The notes under the pieces: model-generated | Databases searched by the model: none | The model's input: the letters and a program-made list of their open reading frames with translations, nothing else | Told to the model about the DNA's origin: nothing | Source: Centroberyx gerrardi | Lineage: Eukaryota; Chordata; Actinopteri; Beryciformes; Berycidae | Reading direction: 5' to 3' | Assembly: GCF_048128805.1 (NCBI RefSeq) | Contig: NC_136008.1 | Span: forward strand, 15,396,572 to 15,460,571 | Length of the DNA: 64,000 nt | Part shown: positions 63,201 through 64,000 of the stretch, one piece after another | How positions within the stretch are numbered: the stretch's first letter is position 1 | Layout of the letters: every line of letters starts with the position of its first letter | Translations under genes and position numbers: made by a program

Positions 63201-64000
63201 CATTCATATTCTTGCAGCCAACAGGTTGTTTATTTCTACTCCTACTCATCATATCTAGTCATATCAATCAGTGCTACGTTTGATAATGGTGTGTCTATTG
63301 CCACAGTGTGGTTAGAAATTGAACAAACATTACAAAACCACTCAACACTACAGGCTGATAAAGGATAATTGCTGTCATTTGCAGGTGATGTTCAGATGGT
63401 TATGTGGCTAACAACCTGGTTAAACTGCATGTTTTGGTTTTCTGGTCATTGCCAAATTCAACACTGCTAATACTAAACAAATATAGGAGTCATAGGGCTG
63501 TTATTTCTCTAATTTGTTAAATTATCATAGTACAACAATGTGTGGCCGTTGATTTAATGTGATTTTAGGTGCTTTTGATCAGGAACAGCATGACATGTTA
63601 AGGTCATGCCTATGACGCAACTGTTAGTTGCTGTTTTTATTATAATTACCAGAAACCCGTACATGTAGGCTATGTATGTACGAGTTTCACCTGGTCCTTA
63701 TACTTTACTCTCAGGCCACAGAGCCTTTTAATATCACATGAAAATAACAGAGAGAACCTTTGAAGATGAAGAGCCAGAACTGTCCCAACTAACAGTCCTC
63801 CAGTTTTCCATAGATAAGACTATTTTCTGTGAGCTCAATTCAAATACATGTTGAAAGTGATCTGTTACTTTGCTGAACACGTGTTTCCCATGACCTTAAA
63901 GGTGCAATCCATTCAAATAAAACTTTGAAAAGAGGCTTATTCCTACAGCAAAGTTTGTAAGGTACTTAAGCACTGCTGTAATGCACAGTTATGTTAGGCT
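63201..64000. other. Downstream intergenic sequence
   Basis: No coding exon, RNA gene or clear repeat was recognised. The text TTAAAGGTGCAATCC near 63897 resembles the start of a common teleost repeat, but too little is present to call it. Confidence 0.4.

Noticed and set aside
1-64000. tRNA, rRNA, snoRNA and known microRNA genes
   Set aside because: None was recognised by eye on either strand. Short structured RNAs in introns could have been missed; a covariance-model scan would decide.

Overview
The window is vertebrate genomic DNA, almost certainly from a teleost fish. It has many short exons with canonical GT/AG introns, long AT-rich non-coding stretches, abundant (CA)n and other microsatellites, and several decayed repeats of the kind common in teleost genomes. 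All gene calls come from reading exons, splice sites and protein motifs directly and matching them to families from memory. No database search was run.

Six genes account for the coding content: cep72 (+, 5' end off the window, 100-3991), tppp (-, 6891-13496), zdhhc11 (-, 20569-23366), brd9 (-, 25650-31501), trip13 (+, 32000-35599) and nkd2 (+, 40491-62470). The order CEP72-TPPP-ZDHHC11-BRD9-TRIP13-NKD2 is that of human chromosome 5p15.33, so this is a conserved vertebrate synteny block. Exon phases were summed for the five complete genes and each gives an intact frame (tppp 237 aa, zdhhc11 414 aa, brd9 671 aa, trip13 420 aa, nkd2 464 aa). cep72 is in frame from its first visible exon to its stop.

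Layout: cep72 and tppp converge, with about 2.9 kb of 3'UTR and intergenic sequence between their stops. tppp has two introns within the coding part that carry most of its length, plus a 14-nt first coding exon. Its promoter probably lies near 19.1-19.3 kb. zdhhc11 and brd9 run in the same direction as tppp. brd9 and trip13 are head to head, with start codons 499 bp apart, around a probable bidirectional promoter rich in GCTAGC/TTAGCTA motifs. nkd2 has three small 5' exons, a 17.7-kb third intron and seven clustered 3' exons.

The genes do not form one pathway. They cover centrosome/centriolar satellites (cep72), microtubule bundling (tppp), protein S-palmitoylation (zdhhc11), the non-canonical BAF chromatin remodeller (brd9), HORMA-protein remodelling at meiosis and the spindle checkpoint (trip13), and Wnt/Dishevelled feedback (nkd2). 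I found no CRISPR array, bacterial-type operon, tRNA, rRNA or intact transposon gene, and no evidence of an undescribed multigene system. The best second-look items are the tppp micro-exon, a direct-repeat-flanked hairpin insertion in trip13 intron 9, a symmetric extra exon in brd9, a forkhead-type palindrome near the presumed tppp promoter, and the large nkd2 intron.
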